Assembly (NCBI GenBank): GCA_018881555.1
Contig: JACAXG010000024.1
Location: 7,310,298 to 7,374,297, forward strand
Length of the DNA: 64,000 nt
From: Amblyornis subalaris
Lineage: Eukaryota > Chordata > Aves > Passeriformes > Ptilonorhynchidae
Direction: 5' to 3'
The notes beneath the pieces are model-generated. The model did no database searches, was not told the origin of the DNA, and saw nothing but the letters and a program-made list of their open reading frames with translations. Positions 62,839-64,000 of the stretch are shown here, piece by piece (position 1 is the stretch's first letter; the number at the start of each line of letters is the position of its first letter). The translations under genes and the position numbers were made by a program.

Positions 62839-64000
62839 CAATACTCAGCTTCCACTGTCAAACCTATCACTTCAAACTGCTCTGCTTCTAGAAGGAAATT
62901 AAAGTTTTATGCCAGTAGTGGGAATCCAATAGGAGTCTGATTCTTTGCACATGAAATGCCTTCCTTTGCCTCAAATCTGAAAGCCAGCTCTATCCTGGTT
63001 CTCTCCTTCCCATTCCATCTGTGCACTAAGGATTCCTTTCCGCTTTCCTTAGCCCATTATAACTGATACACATTTAACTATGCACATACATATCCATAAA
63101 ATAAATAACATGTTCTACGTTTTTATCCTCTGAAATATGAATTAAGGAATTGTCTTTGGTGACAGTCAGCTCTTTTGTCTGTGCATTACCAGCAAAAGAA
63201 TAACAATGCTCAATGGATTTCAATCAAGAACTAACAAGAGCAATGAAAAATACTTTATGCAGTTCCCTTTCTTCATATGCACAACTAACCCAGGCGTGTC
63301 TTCTCACATTCGTGCACACAGACACAGTTTTCATACAATTATTTATAATCATTGAGAGTATCAGCACAGTAAAAAGTTAGTGGAGAACAAATATATAGTG
63401 GTTTTGTTAATTTATCACTGTTTCACAGCACTTTTTCCTATCCTAAGTCAACCAGTTTGACATTGCTGAAAGAAACCTTGTCCAAAAACTGCAGGAAAAA
63501 AAAAGAAGCCTTGGAATTATTTTCTTCAATAAACTAAAAGCAAACCAAAACAGGACTCAATATTCACATGACATTAGAAATTACATACCAGATTTTAGTG
63601 GGGGGAAAAAGGGCAACCTAAGCACATCCCTTTGGCTCTTCCATTTTGGTATTTCTTCACTAGTGTGTGTACCTACAAAAGACTTCAGCTGAATTCCAGT
63701 TTAATCTCTCCCCTGACTATCCTGGAGACATTCTATTTAAACATGTTCTCATTTTCTTCAAGTCATGTTATGCATTTCTTCCCTGGAAGAGCAGTGTGCT
63801 GTCCTGAGAGGGTAATAGAGCTAACTTTTAATACCTAATTGTAAAATAATAGGAGCATTTATCAACCCTGAATTCCACTGGCACTACTAATTCTCACAAC
63901 ATATACCCACATAACTAAGGCCACAAGCTCTGGGACTCCAAAATCCATTTTTAGGTCTAGCAGCAGGGAAGGAGGAAAGGGAAGTCCATTTGCATGGAGA
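62839..64000. other. Gene-free AT-rich stretch
   Basis: No gene, RNA or transposon recognised up to the window end. Confidence 0.55.

Noticed and set aside
1..64000. CRISPR array, bacterial operon or phage-type system
   Set aside because: No regularly spaced identical repeats and no dense coding were found. CR1, MIR and let-7 show this is vertebrate nuclear DNA.

Overview
The window reads as non-coding vertebrate DNA, most likely from a bird and possibly a songbird. This rests on several CR1 retrotransposon copies with the typical 3' end, an LTR of a type I associate with songbird endogenous retroviruses, a tRNA-Ile-like sequence resembling the head of songbird SINEs, and a few degenerate MIR-type and old CR1 relics. 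The species call is inference. Base composition is AT-rich overall. There is no operon-like structure, and no open reading frame can be assigned to a known protein. About a hundred isolated single n positions are scattered through the window.

The one locus identified with confidence is a two-member let-7 microRNA cluster on the minus strand. The let-7a-3 hairpin (20860-20936) lies upstream of the let-7b hairpin (20006-20090), about 0.8 kb apart. Both 5p and 3p arms are intact. In human the same pair lies in the MIRLET7BHG host transcript between WNT7B and PPARA. By analogy, most of this window would be introns and flanks of a minus-strand long non-coding host RNA, with PPARA expected beyond the low-coordinate end. 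No PPARA coding exon is visible. About 0.9 kb upstream of let-7a-3 a minus-strand segment with good splice signals (21859-21933) may be a host exon.

Layout: 1-10.3 kb, no gene seen. 10.3-17.0 kb, two plus-strand CR1 copies in otherwise unremarkable sequence. 20.0-21.9 kb, the let-7 cluster and candidate exon. 22-32.3 kb, no gene seen. 32.3-35.4 kb, three CR1 copies in alternating orientation. 36-43.5 kb, MIR-like relics, a 75-76 bp tandem repeat abutting a tRNA-like sequence, and two short CR1 relics. 44.6-45.2 kb, the longest open frame (minus), of unknown nature. 48.2 kb, another MIR-like relic. 49.25-49.82 kb, an LTR, perhaps followed by a little internal sequence. 50-60.9 kb, no gene seen. 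60.9-61.2 kb, a CR1 copy. Around 62.0-62.56 kb, a second LTR-like segment, followed by AT-rich low-complexity DNA.

The two microRNAs would be co-transcribed. Their 5p products share the seed GAGGUAG, but the precursors differ in the loop motifs that LIN28 proteins recognise. The rest of the window is mostly transposon relics and sequence in which nothing can be recognised by eye.
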